Positions 48,755 to 61,634 of a stretch of 64,000 nt of DNA are shown one piece after another; position 1 is the stretch's first letter; each line of letters begins with the position of its first letter. Made by a program: the position numbers and the translations under genes. The notes below the pieces were generated by a model. That model was given only the letters and a program-made list of their open reading frames with translations. It searched no databases and was not told the origin of the DNA. This stretch comes from Rhypophila decipiens (taxonomy: Eukaryota; Ascomycota; Sordariomycetes; Sordariales; Naviculisporaceae). The stretch covers positions 21,868 through 85,867 of the forward strand of contig MU858213.1 of assembly GCA_033297075.1 (NCBI GenBank), given 5' to 3'.

Positions 48755-51700
48755 ATGCAGAGTTCACTTCCTGGCTCGGGGATGCGCCCTTCGCGTGCCG
48801 AAAGGACAACTACTTCTTGTGGAGAGTGTAGGAGGAGGAAACAGAAGGTGCGTTCTTTTGTGTTGACGTTCTTTTTTCACTGCGGCCTGCGTGGGGAGGT
48901 CTTTGCCATGGCGTCGTCGATCAAGACTGCCTTTTGTTGTTGTCTCGGGCAGTACTAACAACAAGGTATTGCGCCAGAACCAGTGTAACCAAGGTCAGCC
49001 ATGTAGCAACTGTGCCAGGCGGTTTCCTCCCCCCCCATGCGAATACAAGTCTAGGTATGCTCAAGTTCTGTTGGCTCAAACTGCCCCTTTCTGCCTCTTT
49101 CCCCCCTCTTTCCACGATGCTTTTCATGGCTCTTCGGGCAGAGTCAGAGGACCGACAAGCCGAAAAGAGATAAAGATGTGGAAGAATTTCACAGACGTTT
49201 CTCATGCTTTAGCCCTGATTTTACGCGCCTTACTGACACCAGCTCGCAAACCAAAGACGACCAAGTGCCACGCCGTCAACATCGCCCCAACAACAAACAC
49301 AACAGCCCCCTTTTGCACTCGAGATCGTGCCGCCTTCTCTAGACGACAATGACAACGAGCGGTACGAAATTCAAGGAACGAGAGAGCCTCTGCTTCCTCC
49401 GCGAAGACACCCGTCACCATTTGGCGGAGGTGGTACACACTCTGCGCACTCTTCCTCACCGTGGCCACCGAATTTTAGCCCCAGTGGTGCTGCTGGCAGA
49501 TCGGAAGATGTGGGCGACTTGCTCGGGAGGTGGTCTGGTTTCGACCTGATGGGTAATCAGCTGCCCCCGCTGATGGCTGGCTCATCTTCGTCACAACATC
49601 ACCAGCAAGGATACAATCCCAGCATGCCATGGGGCAGAAGTACTTCGCCTGCCAGTGGGGGATCTCCTGGCGGAGGCTTCATTTGCGATGAAGAATGCAC
49701 CATGCACTCGGAAGTTGTGCACGACGCTGCCAAACTCTTGATGGCCTTTCGCTCGATTCCAGATCGATTCATTGTTGGCGGCGGCACTAGCCCCGGGCCT
49801 CCTTCTGGTATCAGTCCGAGTGGGAGCTCGAGTTGGAGCCCCGAGAGCGCCACTTCGGTACAGCAACAGCAGCAACAATGGGACTCGGCAGCCACAGCCA
49901 TGATGCTGGACCACGTCACGCTGCCGTCGGATACTTCGATGGTAGATGTCAGCGGGATCTGGCCATTTGGGAATCCAAACACCGGTCCTCCATCGCTGAT
50001 GTGGGAAGGTAGACGAGGACACCAGTTTCAACATCCACAGAGATTGGTTGGACCGGTGCCGATGGAAACGTCGTTGCAGCAGCAGCAGCAACTGATGGCT
50101 GAATCGAGAGGGGTACACAATACGGATCTGCTGAGAATATGTAAGTTTCTCAGGTGTATTCTCGTCTGCTGATCTTTAGCAATCTCCTCTCTTTGTGTTC
50201 AAAAATAGCTAACAGTTCTGTGCCAACCACAGATGTCAAGCTCATTTCCCAGTTCAAAGCATCGCTCGACGGAAACCCAGATGCATCGAACCCATACATC
50301 AAGTACCATGTTCCGTATTGTGTACAGTCCCCGCTTCTGCAACATGTCGCCATCTACACGGCTGCCGGACTGCTGAGCCAGACAGGCCACATCGAGAGCA
50401 CCGTGGCCATGGCGCACAAGGGCCATGCCATCAAGCTGCTGAACGAGCACTTGCGTTCAAGGTCATCGACTAGCGATGAGGGAATTGCCGGCGTGGTGCA
50501 GCTCATCGTTAACGAGTGGTATTGGGGCGATCCGAACGACTTGCGGGCCCATCTCCGCGGGCTGAGGGAGATGATCAAGCTCAGGGGCGGGTTCCGCACG
50601 CTGGGACTGCATGGCCTGATTAGCAAGTTGGCGATAACGTCGGATATTGCCATTGCGCTGTCCTTCGAAATCGCCCCTTTCCTTCGAGGCGGGAGCGAGT
50701 TTGACTTCCAAGACACCAACCAGATACCATTCCGGCTCGCGCTCAACACGCCGCTCATGTCCCCACTTCCACCATTTTCCTCGTGTGACGAGGCGCTTCA
50801 CATCCATGCGGCTACTGCGTCCATCTTGGACGACATGCGCTTCCTCATGGCGGCTGTGCTGGCCCTGCCAGAGGAACCATCGCCAAAGGAGCTGCAAAAG
50901 ATCAACACCACTGCAGCTTGGATCAACAGACGTATAGCCGGCCTCCCGGAGACGAACCCAACAGGTCGCCGCCGTCCATCGCGGGACGTCTCTCCTGTCA
51001 ATCCGTCATCACTCGCGCCCGAAAGTGCGGTCCGTGGAAGAGGTACCTCGGAAGGCGCCGACGAGCTTCGACCTCCACAACAACAGCAACAACAGGCTCG
51101 TCGACGATCATTCCAGTCCAATCCAACCACAGCCAGCACAATGTCTACTTCTCCAATCCCGCCGAACAACCCTCGCTTCTCACCGCCATCACGAGCCAGC
51201 TCTATCCCATCAAGCGCAATCGATCCATCCTTGCAAGTCCAAGTCGACCCAGACCAAAACACAACACCCGACCCACCAGCCGACCCAATCTACCAAGCCG
51301 TCCGTCTCGCAGCACTGCTCTACTCGCGCTCAATCATGCTCCGCCAACCATTTTCACAAACAGTAGCGTCCGAGGAGTTTCTCCAGCTATGGACGACGAC
51401 CTGGCGGGTGCCGTTAGGAACCTGGCGCGGACTGTTGGGCATACTGAACTGGTTGTTAGTTCCGATTTTGCCGGCCGCGAAGCTGACGACCCATGATATC
51501 TATACCAAGGCCCTGATGAGTAGTAGCTTGTTGCAGATGGGTATGGATAATTGGGAGCTTTGTCGGGGCGTTATGGAGAATGCTGTTAGGTTGCAGCGGT
51601 GGCTTGGAGGTAATTCGAGGAGGCAGAGCAGTCCGGGTGGATCAGGTGAGTATGAGGAGGCGGGCTCGTCAAGGGGCTTTGGAGAGGAGCAGTTTGGTGG

Positions 51701-51830
51701 AGGGGCAACTGCTGACTGGAGGAGCGAAAGTGTGGCTAGTGCTGGGAGTGGGAGTGATGGAGGACGGGGAATCGGAAGTATTGGAAAAGGAAAGGGGAAA
51801 GATGTTGGTAGTGGTAGTGGAGCTGGCTAG
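48755..51830 (+). CDS. Zn2Cys6 transcription factor
   Basis: The zinc cluster is split by an intron. Exon 48755-48847 encodes S-C-G-E-C-R-R-R-K-Q-K, and the exon from 48984 encodes C-N-Q-G-Q-P-C-S-N-C-A-R-R-F-P-P-P-P-C-E-Y-K, giving the six cysteines with correct spacing. The next junction (donor at 49055, acceptor near 49246-49262) is uncertain: the obvious CCAG acceptor gives the wrong phase. From about 49260 to 50140 lies a Ser/Pro/Gln-rich linker, then a GTAAGT...CCACAG intron, and 50233-51830 encodes the C-terminal fungal regulatory region (Fungal_trans_2-like). Total is roughly 850-900 residues. It is a nuclear DNA-binding regulator; targets unknown. The MATE transporter downstream is a possible target by proximity only. 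Confidence 0.85.
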
Positions 51831-54100
51831 ACGAGCAAAGGTCGACATGTCAGTGATGAGCTTCAAGGAGTATCAGCTCTTCGTGGGAAGGTCACGCAGG
51901 GACATGGGCGACAGGATGAAGAAGTGGGCGGGATCTCACTTGCTTTTCTTTTACTCATGAGGGTCACCGTGTTTCCCTTTTACTGCTTCTATTAGCGCCT
52001 GCCGTTCTAGACTTCTTTCTCGGTCTGCCTTTCTTTCAGCCATCATTGATACCTCTATATTTATTTTTCTTGTCATTTCTTTTTATCGAGACCTCTTTCT
52101 CTCGGTCCAGTCCATTCGCTACTAGGCGATGCTTGCTTTACTCAGCTTGCTCATTATTTCTGGATATCTGTCGAGCAAGCGATGGCGTATTAGACTTGGG
52201 TATGGTTGTGTTTTTGGTTATGAAGTTCTGGGACGAGTTCTAATTTTCTCGGTTTCCAGTAAGCATCATCGTTTCCCCCCCTATCTCCATAGGTTATCAT
52301 TCATTCAACATGCGGGGATAGACAGTCATTTATATGGTCCTCTCAGTCAGAAAAGTCATCGGCTTAGTTTCCTTTCTTACCAAGCCTCTTCTTGCCGGGA
52401 GACATCTGAGCGTTGTGATCCTACACGGGCGAGCTTGTTGATGGTTCTTATAGTAATAATTAAATGACGCCAACATTCAGTCAAGAAAGTACCTGTTTGA
52501 ACCTTTAAAAGAGGTCATGATGACCTCCGGACTTTCAGAATTTACCCGCAATTTCTAAATCTTGAGACGACATTGTAACCTACCGATTACGCTGTTCTTT
52601 GGGACATAAGAACGAAAATGTGAAGCCAAGTGAACATGTATATCATTCTCGAAATTGGCTTATAAGTATTTATGGAAGATTCCAGTTATCTTGAGATTAT
52701 GCGGTTCAGAGTTGCTTATACACTTCTGGTTTTCTTCATAGCAGTAAGACTTGCGGCTTTCGTTTGTTTATTGTTATTTCCGTCAGGAGAAAAAGGGGCA
52801 AGACCAAACCCCCTCAACCGGGGCAACCGAGCGAGCGTATTTGACGTCATCTCTCCGTCGGGATTTAGCCCACATTTCGGCAACAAGCCCCGCCATATGG
52901 TCGGCCATGATTGGAGTCTTGATTGTCTCATCGACAAGAGTTACGCATCTAGTGAAGGAATTATTCTGTTGGTGAGATGATAGAGATCTTGTGAAGATTT
53001 GCCTTCATATCCTCGCTCCTCCGCCCCCCACACTGAAAGTCGAGGACAACACCTTCACAACTGTAAATCCGTCGTACGGATATTCTACCAACGATCACGA
53101 CCTGCAAACCAATGCACAGGTTACGTAAACTGTTGCAAAATAGAGCAGAAATGTCTTGCATATATATTATTTCTCGCCAATAGTAGCCCAGTAACACAAG
53201 ATGACGGAACAACGGATCTTACGTTATTCGATTGGTCTTTTTGCACTGCTCGCCGATTCCTCAGAGTTTGAGATGCACCCAGAGATAAGAGGAAGCAATT
53301 GGATTGGGGATCCAACGATGAGAAGAAGACAGCCTATCCCACTTCAGGACCGGGTACCCGCTATCCCGCATCAAGCTTCTGGCGGGCTTGGGGCCTCCCC
53401 CGGGTTCCGGACCAATCCGGAGCTGACATGGCCGTCACCGCCACTGATGCCGCCCGGAGGTGGGAATTGGAGACTGAGTACACAGAGAAGGGATCTCGAT
53501 GGACCACATGGAAGATACTGATGGCGTGTCAGACACAGGCAGATATGGATCTTGTTATATGCTGCAGATGGTATGGTAACTGAAGTTGACCAGTTCTCGA
53601 CGACGTGAAAGATGTAAGAGCAAGCGATCGTCTGCCACTCGGAGTGGAGGGGAGGCTCGATCATGTACTTGATCCCACAAGTACCTCCTTGTTGCCCGTC
53701 ACTCTCAGATGGACCAACTCACTGGAAGAAGAGAGCCGCGTTATCCCTCTTCCGGAGAGGCACCCCGATCGTCATTCATTCTGGGCCCAATAGCCCACGA
53801 CTACATGGACAGTTCCATCTCTTATCTTGCGTGCTGCAGTCTGCAGGGCAGCGAGCCAGCATGGAGCAAATCGCATTTGTCCAATGGTTGGTGATATTTT
53901 CCGTCGTTGATGGGGGCCATTGACTATGAGCCGTTTTCTTTTCTCATGACGTTCTCGACCATGGCACAACTACGTGTCGATGGCCCTTGATGTAAAGACA
54001 TATAATCTCTCATTCATCCGCTGAACTGTCTCTCGACTGATCAATATTCCGACGAAATTTCCTCTCATTGGCAAGGCCAGTCCAGACACCAGAGAACAAA
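51831..54100. other. Spacer, no gene seen
   Basis: Between the transcription factor stop and the MATE start. The first 400 bp are T-rich and probably 3' untranslated. No gene is supported in the rest. Confidence 0.45.
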
Positions 54101-55843
54101 ATGGCATCCCACCCACAGGAACCATCCGAACCACCACCCTCATACACGTCGTCGCAACCAACAGAATCCTCCCCTCTACTGCCCAAGCCCTCCCCATCAC
54201 CATCAATAACCTCCTCCTCCTCCTCTCACCATGGCACAACCCATCTCATATCCCTACCAACAATCCCCCCCGTCTCCTCCTCCCTCCCTCAAAAGCTCTA
54301 CCAAAAACACCGTCCCCACATATCCGAGATAGTGCTGCTAGCAAAGACATCAACACCAGTAATCCTAGCCTACATGCTCCAGAACTCGCTCCAAACAGCC
54401 TCAATCCTGGTCACAGGCCGTTTATCTCCCGAAGCCCTGGCAACCTCGGCATTCTCCTACATGTTTGCCATGTCCACAGCCTGGCTGATTGGGCTGGGCG
54501 GGACCACAGCGCTGGACACGCTTGCGAGCTCGAGTTTCACAGGCTCGGCGGATAAGACTGATCTCGGTGTATTATTGCAACGTGGGTTGGTGGTGTTGAG
54601 TGTCATATACGCAGGCGTCGCAGCGGTGTGGTGGAATAGCGAGGGGCTGTTTAGATTGCTCGGTCAGGATGAGTATATCTGTGTCGGGAGCGCGAGGTTC
54701 CTGAGGCTGTTGATTCCGGGTGGGCTGGGCTATGTTTGGTTTGAGGCCATGAAGAAGTATTTGCAGGCTCAGGGTGGGTCCTTCCTCCTTTTTATATCTT
54801 CTTTCTGCCTTGCTTCGTCGCATATTCTCAAGCTTTGTCTTTATTTCTCTTTCGTCTCATCATAATATCCATACTGAGCATCTCCCCCCATAGAAATCTA
54901 CCGCCCAGGAACTTACGTCCTCCTCTTAACCTCCCCCCTCAACGTCCTCCTAAACTACCTCCTCGTCCACAAGTTCGAATTCGGCCTCTACGGTGCCCCC
55001 ATAGCAACAGGGATATCCTACTGGGCATCCTTCCTCCTCCTTGTAGCATACGCCTACTTCATCCGCGGCCACGACTGCTGGGGCGGCATATCCCCGCGCC
55101 GAGCCCTCTCCCACCTCTGGCCATTCACCCGCCTCGCTTTGTTGGGAATCATCCACATCGGAACCGAATGGTGGGCCTTTGAGATCGTCGCGCTCGCAGC
55201 GGGCCGACTTGGTACAATATCCCTTGCCGCGCAAAGCGTCATCATGACGGCGGATCAAATCATCAACACTATACCCTTCGGCCTTGGGGTAGCAGCTAGC
55301 TCACGACTGGGCAACTTGCTCGGGGCGAAAAAACCAAAGGAAGCCGAACGAGCGGCGCACTGTGCCGCCGTGCTGAGCATGCTTGCGGGAGCCATGATAT
55401 TGGCCGTGTTGATGTCAACCAAGGATGTGTTTGGACGGATATTTAATGATGATGAGAGGGTTGTCAAGCTCGTGAGCGAGGTGATGCCCTATGTGGCCCT
55501 GTTTCAGATCGCCGACGGGCTGAATGGCAGTTGCGGTGGAGCTCTAAGAGGGATGGGATACCAGTGGATAGGCGCTCTCGTGAACCTGCTGAGTTACTAC
55601 TGCGGTGCGCTGCCCGGCGGCATTTATCTCGCTTTTCATGGCTGGGGGCTGGCTGGCTTGTGGGTTGGGCAGTGCGTTGCGCTTTACCTGGTCGGCGCCT
55701 TTGAGTGGGTGATTGTGGGTATGAGCAACTGGGAGGTGGAGGTCGAGAAGGCAAGAGCTCGTCTGGAGGACGGCGGCATGGGTGTCAGTTATGAGTCTCA
55801 TGATAACGAGACTGACGAGGAAAGGGGCGGCGAGACGGTGTAA
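54101..55843 (+). CDS. MATE-family multidrug/metabolite exporter
   Basis: Exons 54101-54773 and 54894-55843 (GTGGGT...CCATAG) give 540 residues. A 70-residue Ser/Pro-rich cytosolic tail leads into about 12 transmembrane helices. MatE features: P-V-I-L-A-Y-M-L-Q-N-S in the first helix, G-L-G-G-T-T-A-L-D-T-L-A-S, F-R-L-L-G-Q-D, the second-half start E-W-W-A-F-E-I and G-L-G-V-A-A-S-S-R-L-G-N-L-L-G. Such proteins export drugs or metabolites across vacuolar or plasma membranes using proton or cation gradients. The A-C-G-rich leader just before the ATG is typical. Confidence 0.95.
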
Positions 55844-58145
55844 ACAAAAGGGGAAAACAAAATAACATGGATGCTTATGAAGGCTGCGTGTTTGCTCAAC
55901 TGTGAGACAATGATGGGGCGCCGATTGAGAATGCCGCACTGCACAGGACCCCGACGGCGACTGTGCTGGCGATAACCGCACTACACTACAAGTTCCAACT
56001 TCTGCGGCCGCCGACCTTGCCCAGCGACAACACCAAGCACTTGCTTGCTTCTTTGTCTGGACTGTTTAAGAATAAGTCAGCCAGGGTGCTTATTTGCATC
56101 GACGTGGCTGCTTCCCAGAACTATTTTGGCCTCAATTGCAATTGAGGCACACCGGCAAGTCAGAAAGAGTTGACCGCTTGACCGAGATGACAAGGGAGCA
56201 ACGAAATAGTTAGTGGACCCACCACAATTGCTGACTGAGCCAATCAGAATATGCAGCTTGAATGCAAAAGGCTGACGAACTCCAATGGGAAGAGGCGAAG
56301 CCGAGCAGTGCGGCAGTGGTGCTGGCAGAAGCTGTCTGGTTCAATTTTGGCTGGCGGGCTTTTGGCTTTTTGCCTCTCACTGGCCTCGCTCGTGGCCCTG
56401 CACAGCTGCGATCTGGCCCCTCCTTTCTGCAGGGTTGGCCTTCCCGCACAAGCCACCTGATTCGCTCAAATGGGGGGTGGTCCTCAGCGCATTCGCTTTA
56501 CAAGGCCGAATTTTCTAGGGGTCACCCAGACACCAGAAACGTGCTAGGGAGAAAAGCAACCGAATGTTGGGCAGAGACGCATCCTGTTCCATAGCATTTG
56601 CCGGCTTTGCCATTGACATGAAGATAAACCCCAATTGACTAGTCTGCAAATCATGTCATAATTAGACACATCTTGGTCATCGCTCTGGACATGAGACGGC
56701 TTGCCGACTCGGCTGTGGACGCCGAGGTTCTGCTAGCTAGGGACTTTGTCTTGTGCGAGCGAATAGTGCAGCTTGCCAGGGCTGGATTCTGGAAAGGAGG
56801 GGGAGGCGCTGCTGGTGCAGATAGCGACCGCATCGAAACAACTCCGTTAAGAGAAAGAGAGAAAAAACAGTCCAGCACAAAGAGCATCAAGTATTAAAAT
56901 GATGAGATTGAGACACTGTTGCTTCAATTCTGCAGCTAGAGTAAATATTGTTGTAGTTGGGTGCAACAGCGAGGATGTATGTGCGATGAATGGATGCCCC
57001 GATCGCGTCTGAATGCCGCAATCTTGCTGCCTCTGGCGCACACAACTTGGAAATGCCGACCGCTATCCGTATCAGTATGGAAGAATTGTGACTGCCCAAT
57101 TAGGTTCAGGCACGCACAACAGTCGCGCTGATTCGACCTGATTCGTGGATCAGCCACTCACAGCCCGTGACTGCATCTTCTCATGCCCTTTGGCAGCCTC
57201 CGACTGGAGGCCGTGTGTCAGCCCCGCTTCTGGGGTCTGCTCCCCAAAACAGGCCATCCTTTCGCTCAAAATCCAAAATCCGCTGGCCGTGGCAGGTCGC
57301 ACTTGGCAAATATTGAGACTGGAGCATCCGTACGCCATGGGCCTGGGCACAACCAATACAGCACCACACCCTGCCACCTGATGACCGAGAAAACTGAAGT
57401 GCCCACCTGGCATTTCTTGCCGTTTCCACGTGCGATGTGAAATTTCCACCATTTTCCCTCTCCCCTCTCGTTGTGTCAAGTACTTTGCACACTCCAGTTT
57501 TGCCCCAGCAGCCCCTAAAGTTTCGCGGAATACAGGGCATTTTACGACCCCACTCTGCTCCCACTTCCCCCCGAAGGCAAAAAGTCGGTCACAGTCACAG
57601 CCAGCACCCCAACCAAATTCTCATCCTCGTCCTTTCACAAGGCTAATTCAGAGCCCGGTGCTTTCTTTTTCCAGCCCAGCCCAGCCTTACCCTCCTCTAC
57701 AACAGCGAGTCTATCGACCAACTTCGCCCTCGTCGCTCTCCAACTCGTCAGTGGCCTCACCTCCTACTTCCTTCCCTGCACAACCACTCACCACCACCCA
57801 ATTCCTCGACATAGGCCCCGACCCGTCGACGTGCCCTCCAAACAACAATCGCGTCGAAATAAAAACTCTATCCTACTATCGCATTTCGCCATATAACGAC
57901 GTGAAACCACAAAATTGTAAACATCATTTAGGTCGCGTTGCGAACGTCGATTTCACCTGCTCGCCGTTTTTCCGTCCTCGGACGACTGATTAATCACTCT
58001 CCACCGCTCTCCGCTTTTCGTTATCCGACTTTTTTTTTCGATTGCAGCCTTCTTCGATTGACGGTCTTCGACCGTATCCGTACAGCTGTACAGCCTTTTC
58101 TTTCTTCAATTCCGCGACTGTAAAATTGTGCGCGAACATCGGATA
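55844..58145. other. Spacer with long leader of the caspase-like gene
   Basis: No gene supported. From about 57430 to 58145 the sequence is strongly C/T-rich, with CCAGCC and CTCTCC words, and probably contains the promoter and leader of the caspase-like gene, including short upstream open frames. Confidence 0.45.
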
Positions 58146-60107
58146 ATGGAACCGTCTTCGAAGAGGAGGAGATTGGCCCCTAAGGTCCTCGACGGGACCG
58201 CACAAGCCGCGATGCCGAGCCCCCAACAACAATCACAACCAGCCGCGCAGGCATTCGCGCAGGACCAGGTATGTTATTGTTGCCATGATTCCCGATTCAT
58301 TGTCGCGCAGCGCTAATCAAATGCTTTACAGCAGGCCGCCCAGCACTATGCACCGCAAGAAGCCGTCGCGACGCAGCCGGAACGTCCCGCCTTCGAGGCG
58401 TTCGCGAGACATCTTCAGGACGCGGCGATGCACATCTATAACCAGACGCTGAGACCCCATTACACCAGCGTCTCAGTCCTGCTTCTCCGCTGGGAGGAGG
58501 ACACGTCGGTTGAGCCCGACCTTCTCATGCTCGAAAAAGTGTTCCGCGAGCGCTACAAGTTCCAGACCGACCGATGGACCATCCCGACCGTCCCCAACCC
58601 CAGCATCAAGCTCGGGGTGCAAATGGCTTCCTTTCTCGACAACGCGCGTCCGGATCACCTCTTGATTGTTTATTATGCAGGTCACGGCTATGTTGGTCCC
58701 GATAACCAGTTGTTCTGGGCTAGGTGAGTTTGTTTACCCTTCATGGACTAGCTCGCGCAGAGACCCCGCCGCTGACACGCCATACTTAGCAACACGCGCG
58801 AGGACGCTGCGAAGCTCAAGTGGGATGGCGTTCGTTGTCTTTTCGAGGATGCCCAGTCGGAAATCCTCCTCCTTCTCGAGACGTGTGCCATTCGCGATGG
58901 CCCTGTGGCAGGTAGCAACGGTGTCAAGCAAGTCATCGCGGCTTACACGCCTGAGCAGGCTCGCCTAGATGTCGGGCCTCGTTCGTTTACGGCTTGCCTA
59001 GCTGATGCTCTGCACAGGCTTAGCGGCGGGCGACCATTCAACTCCCAGAGGCTTTTTGACGAGATCGTGGCAGTAAGGCAGCAGGACAGGACTCAGGCTT
59101 TGGCGCAGTTGGCCAACGGTGCCGCCAAGGCTGCGCCGCCTTCAGAGAAGAACCCCGTCTTCTTTACATTGACACCTTCCAAGGGTCAAGGTATAATACT
59201 GGTTCCGCTAGATGCCAAGAGCCCGCAGCTACAATCGCCCCCTCGGTCAGCAGAACCCGAGAACAACAGCTGGAAGCCCGGACGCGAGGATACACGGCCC
59301 CTGAGCCCGGAAGATGTTGTGGACTTGACCTTTGACGAAGCGAGGGTTCTGGTATGTACGACGTTTGTCGGCGATGCGAGCCCGGACATGGCCTTTTTCA
59401 ACCAGTGGCTTCATAACACCCCTGCGGTTGCTTCCAAGATTACCGTTCAGGGTATGTTCCTGGGACCGCCCACGATGCTGCTGATCTCGATGCCTGTCAG
59501 TGTCTGGAACATCGTTCAGCACGACAAAGTGTGCTGCTTCCTGGGATACGTCAACTCTCACAACATGATTCACCTATATCAGCGACTAGTTGCATCGGCT
59601 TCCGCTGGTACCGCTGGCTTTGACAAGCCCGAGGAGCGTGTGCCGCTTCCATCTGCCCCAACCTCGATGCCAGCGCCCGTCCCGGCGCCCACACCAGCCC
59701 AAGTTCCCCAAGCTCCTCCAGCTCCTCAATATCCGGCGCCTCAAGTCACTGCTCAGTTTGCTCCAGTTCCAACCCCGGCTACGGCCCCGGCTCCGGTCAC
59801 TGTCCCAATCCCGATCCCTGCTCCGGCTCAAGCTCAAGCTCCAGCTCCGGCCCCAACTCCGGCACCAGTTGCTCAGGCAGCAGCTTCTTTTGATGGGGCC
59901 AGTAACTATAGCCCGCCAAGCAGCCGACGAGATCAGGCAAACCACTTCTCAGAGCCAGCTAGGCGTCAAGAACGACCTGGGGCTCAAGTGGTCTCTCACG
60001 CAGCTGCAGCTTTCGCTCAGGCTCAGCAAGCTCAGGCCCAGGCCCAGGCCCAGGCCCAGGCCCAAGCTCAGCAAGCTCAGCAAGCTCAGGCCCAAGCTCA
60101 AGCTCAA

Positions 60108-60146
<39 letters not shown>

Positions 60147-60147
60147 G

Positions 60148-60196
<49 letters not shown>

Positions 60197-61634
60197 AGCT
60201 CAGGCTCAGGCCCAGGCTCAGCAAGCCCAGGCTCAGCAAGCTCAGGCTCAGCAAGCTCAGGCTCAAGTTCAGAGGACACCCCTTCTAGCAAATGCTCCTG
60301 CTGGGAGCTCAAAGGACGATGTAAGAGATTCAGCTGAGATGAAACAGGCGGCTGAACAGCTCAAGGCTTTGAGCCATGTGCGGCATAGAAGCGACGAAAC
60401 GCCTTCTACCCATGTCCGCACGAGCATGCGACTAGGAGACAGTATCGCTGTTCGCCATGCTGGAGATCCAGGTTCCTCGCCTGATACCAATGGCTCCGGC
60501 CCCGACGACACATTCAATGGTGGAGATAGCGAGTTCAACACGCCCTCGACCAAGGCCAAACCCCGCCGACCTCTCCAGAAACAAACGCCCAAGCAGGAGA
60601 CTCGCTGCAATCACTGCAGTCATCCTCCGTTCAAGGATTCATCCTCGTTACGGAAGCACATTGCCGCTGCACACACCCGTCCTTTCCCCTGTGCATTCTC
60701 GTTCGCCGGCTGTGCTAGCACCTTTGGTTCCAAGAACGAATGGAAGCGTCATATTGCCTCGCAGCACCTGTGTCTTACATATTATCGCTGTTCAGCGTGT
60801 CCTCCCAGCATCAACGAGGGAAAGGGGAACGAGTTCAACCGTAAAGATCTCTTCACGCAGCATCTTCGACGTATGCACGCCCCGTTCGCCATCAAAAAGT
60901 CCATTGCCAAGAGTGACAGCAAAATCCAGATGGATTGGGATAACCACCTGAAGGACATGCAAGCCAAGTGTCTTGTTCACCGACGCCAGCCACCACAGCG
61001 AAGTGCTTGTCCAAAGCCGGGTTGCCTGAGCACCTTTGAAGGGCCCGGGTCCTGGGACGAGTGGACTGAGCATGTCGGACGCCATATGGAAAAGAACGAG
61101 GCCGGCCAAATGGAAGTGGACCGTTACTTGGCCGAGTGGGCTGAGGCAGAGGGAATTATTCAACGGGATGGGGATGGCTATAAGCTCGCGAATGGTCCCG
61201 AAGAGCCTGTCGTGAGGAACGTCAATGGGGAGAGTAACGGGGACGTCGGCGATGGTAGTTCGCTGATGATTGTCAATGAGAATGGCAACGGCCACGAAAC
61301 TCCCAACGGACAACCGGCAGAGAAGAATGTACCACGAAGAAGCAGCCGTGATCGCACAGCCGAGAAATCCGTCGAGAGAACCAACCCTTCCACTAGCGAA
61401 CCACCGCCGCCGCCGCCGCCGCCGCCAGAGAAGGCCAATGGGAGCACCGGCCGGAGTAACATCAAGCACGGACCCGGATATGGTCAGGCCCATACTGGAC
61501 GGTTGCGGATAGAGTTTCAGCACGGTGACCATGTCTCACGCGAAGATTTGGATGATGACCCGGGTAGTATCGTGGTGGCTACCACGGCACCACCCCCGCT
61601 GCTGGACGTGGACGATGGTATGGATCTTGACTGA
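58146..61634 (+). CDS. Caspase-like domain fused to C2H2 zinc fingers
   Basis: Exons 58146-58268, 58332-58723 and 58790-61634 give 1119 residues. The N-terminus starts with K-R-R-R. Residues 60-270 look like a C14 caspase-fold domain: [11 protein letters not shown], then H159 in V-Y-Y-A-G-H-G and C204 in L-L-L-L-E-T-C, with spacing suitable for a His-Cys dyad. Residues about 330-430 form another conserved globular region (V-V-D-L-T-F-D-E-A). A Pro-Ala region follows, then a Gln-Ala tract (about 577-665). C2H2-type fingers begin near 777 (C-N-H-C...[14 protein letters not shown]...H-I-A-S-Q-H; C-S-A-C...H-L-R-R-M-H), with a further C-L-S-T-F-E finger. The C-terminus has a polyproline run. Likely nuclear; role unknown. 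Confidence 0.85.
60004..60270 (+). repeat. CAGGCT/CAAGCT hexamer array (Gln-Ala tract)
   Basis: A long run of CAGGCT, CAAGCT and CAGGCC hexamers, with interspersed CAGCAAGCT nonamers, codes for alternating Gln and Ala in the caspase-like protein. Synonymous variation within the array (CAG/CAA, GCT/GCC) shows that it is not a very recent expansion throughout, but the CAGGCT core around 60110-60185 is nearly pure. Confidence 0.9.

Noticed and set aside
59590..60312. Long antisense and alternate-frame open frames over the Gln-Ala tract (L-S-L-S, E-P-E-P, L-R-L-R text)
   Set aside because: Artefacts of the hexamer repeat; the sense frame carries the caspase-like and zinc-finger domains.
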